The translations under genes and the position numbers were made by a program. Below, piece after piece: positions 63,878 to 64,000 of a DNA stretch of 64,000 nucleotides (positions within the stretch are counted from its first letter, which is position 1; every line of letters starts with the position of its first letter). Under the pieces are notes generated by a model. That model searched no databases. It was not told where the DNA came from and saw only the letters and a list, made by a program, of their open reading frames with translations. The stretch is from Sphingomonas phyllosphaerae. GTDB lineage: Bacteria; Pseudomonadota; Alphaproteobacteria; Sphingomonadales; Sphingomonadaceae. The DNA lies in contig JAQIJC010000001.1 of the NCBI GenBank assembly GCA_036946405.1, positions 3,113,501-3,177,500 of the forward strand, given 5' to 3'.

Positions 63878-64000
63878 ATGGAGCAACGGACAAAGGCGCA
63901 ACAGCTTCGCCGTGCCCCAACGCCGGCCGAACGCCTGCTGTGGCAGCACCTCTCTGCCAGAAAGGTTGCAGGCACGCGCTTCAACCGCCAAGTGCCGGTT
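63878..64000 (+). CDS. DUF559 domain protein (Vsr-like fold), partial
   Basis: Cut by the window end after 41 codons. MEQRTKAQQLRRAPTPAERL followed by LWQHLSARKVAGTRFNRQVP is the conserved opening of DUF559 proteins, which share the restriction-endonuclease-like fold of the very short patch repair nuclease. The catalytic residues would lie beyond the edge. The start is ATG 63878, with the palindromic unit giving its ribosome site. Function of the family is not well known. Confidence 0.8.
   Translation, partial: MEQRTKAQQLRRAPTPAERLLWQHLSARKVAGTRFNRQVPV

Overview
The window is a GC-rich, gene-dense chromosomal segment that looks like a sphingomonad (Alphaproteobacteria, Sphingomonadaceae, probably Sphingomonas). 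The evidence is a popZ gene, a pcm-tolC-popZ-valS neighbourhood, large TonB-dependent receptors, a PEPxxWA-CTERM protein, an HWE-type histidine kinase, a fused MrpA/MrpB antiporter subunit and many 4-base ATGA/GTGA/TTGA gene overlaps. No prophage, CRISPR array, plasmid backbone or intact transposase was seen.

Layout. 0-7.5 kb: rlmJ (cut by the window edge), two small unknown genes, and an arabinan locus (GH43 lipoprotein plus TonB-dependent receptor), then about 1 kb without a convincing gene. 7.6-16.1 kb: the mrpABCDEFG cation/proton antiporter operon and a BCCT osmolyte transporter, then two adjacent non-coding inverted-repeat elements. 16.1-25 kb: EEP-family lipoprotein, uppP, M14 peptidase divergent from a siderophore-type receptor, a PEP-CTERM protein and an acyltransferase. 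24.8-30.1 kb: uvsE, then an overlapping run (flavin-fold protein, glycosyltransferase, acyl-CoA dehydrogenase-like protein, PIG-L deacetylase, methyltransferase, small lipoprotein). 30.1-42.4 kb: sensor kinase and receiver, valS, hemerythrin, S9 peptidase, popZ, tolC, pcm, an O-antigen-ligase-like protein and tRNA-Cys. 42.4-46.2 kb: btuFCD under a cobalamin riboswitch, mutT and two Flp pilins. 46.3-58.2 kb: accA, xerD, aroK-aroB, a hydrolase, ftsB, eno, a four-gene membrane-protein operon and an APH(3')-like kinase next to greA. 58.3-64 kb: carB, a small unknown gene, carA, a YqeY protein and a DUF559 gene cut by the edge.

Most proteins are housekeeping or envelope functions. Two things stand out. 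First, several palindromic repeat families are scattered here. One ~100-bp family lies inside the coding sequences of valS and carA with the frame kept open, so both essential enzymes carry an extra ~34-residue segment. Others fill the gaps between genes, often convergent ones. Second, the coupled glycosyltransferase / acyl-CoA dehydrogenase / PIG-L / methyltransferase run looks like one small biosynthetic pathway whose product is not known to me.

All calls come from reading the sequence and recalled family knowledge. No database search was possible, so family names for the small genes and the exact starts of GTG/TTG genes are the least certain parts.
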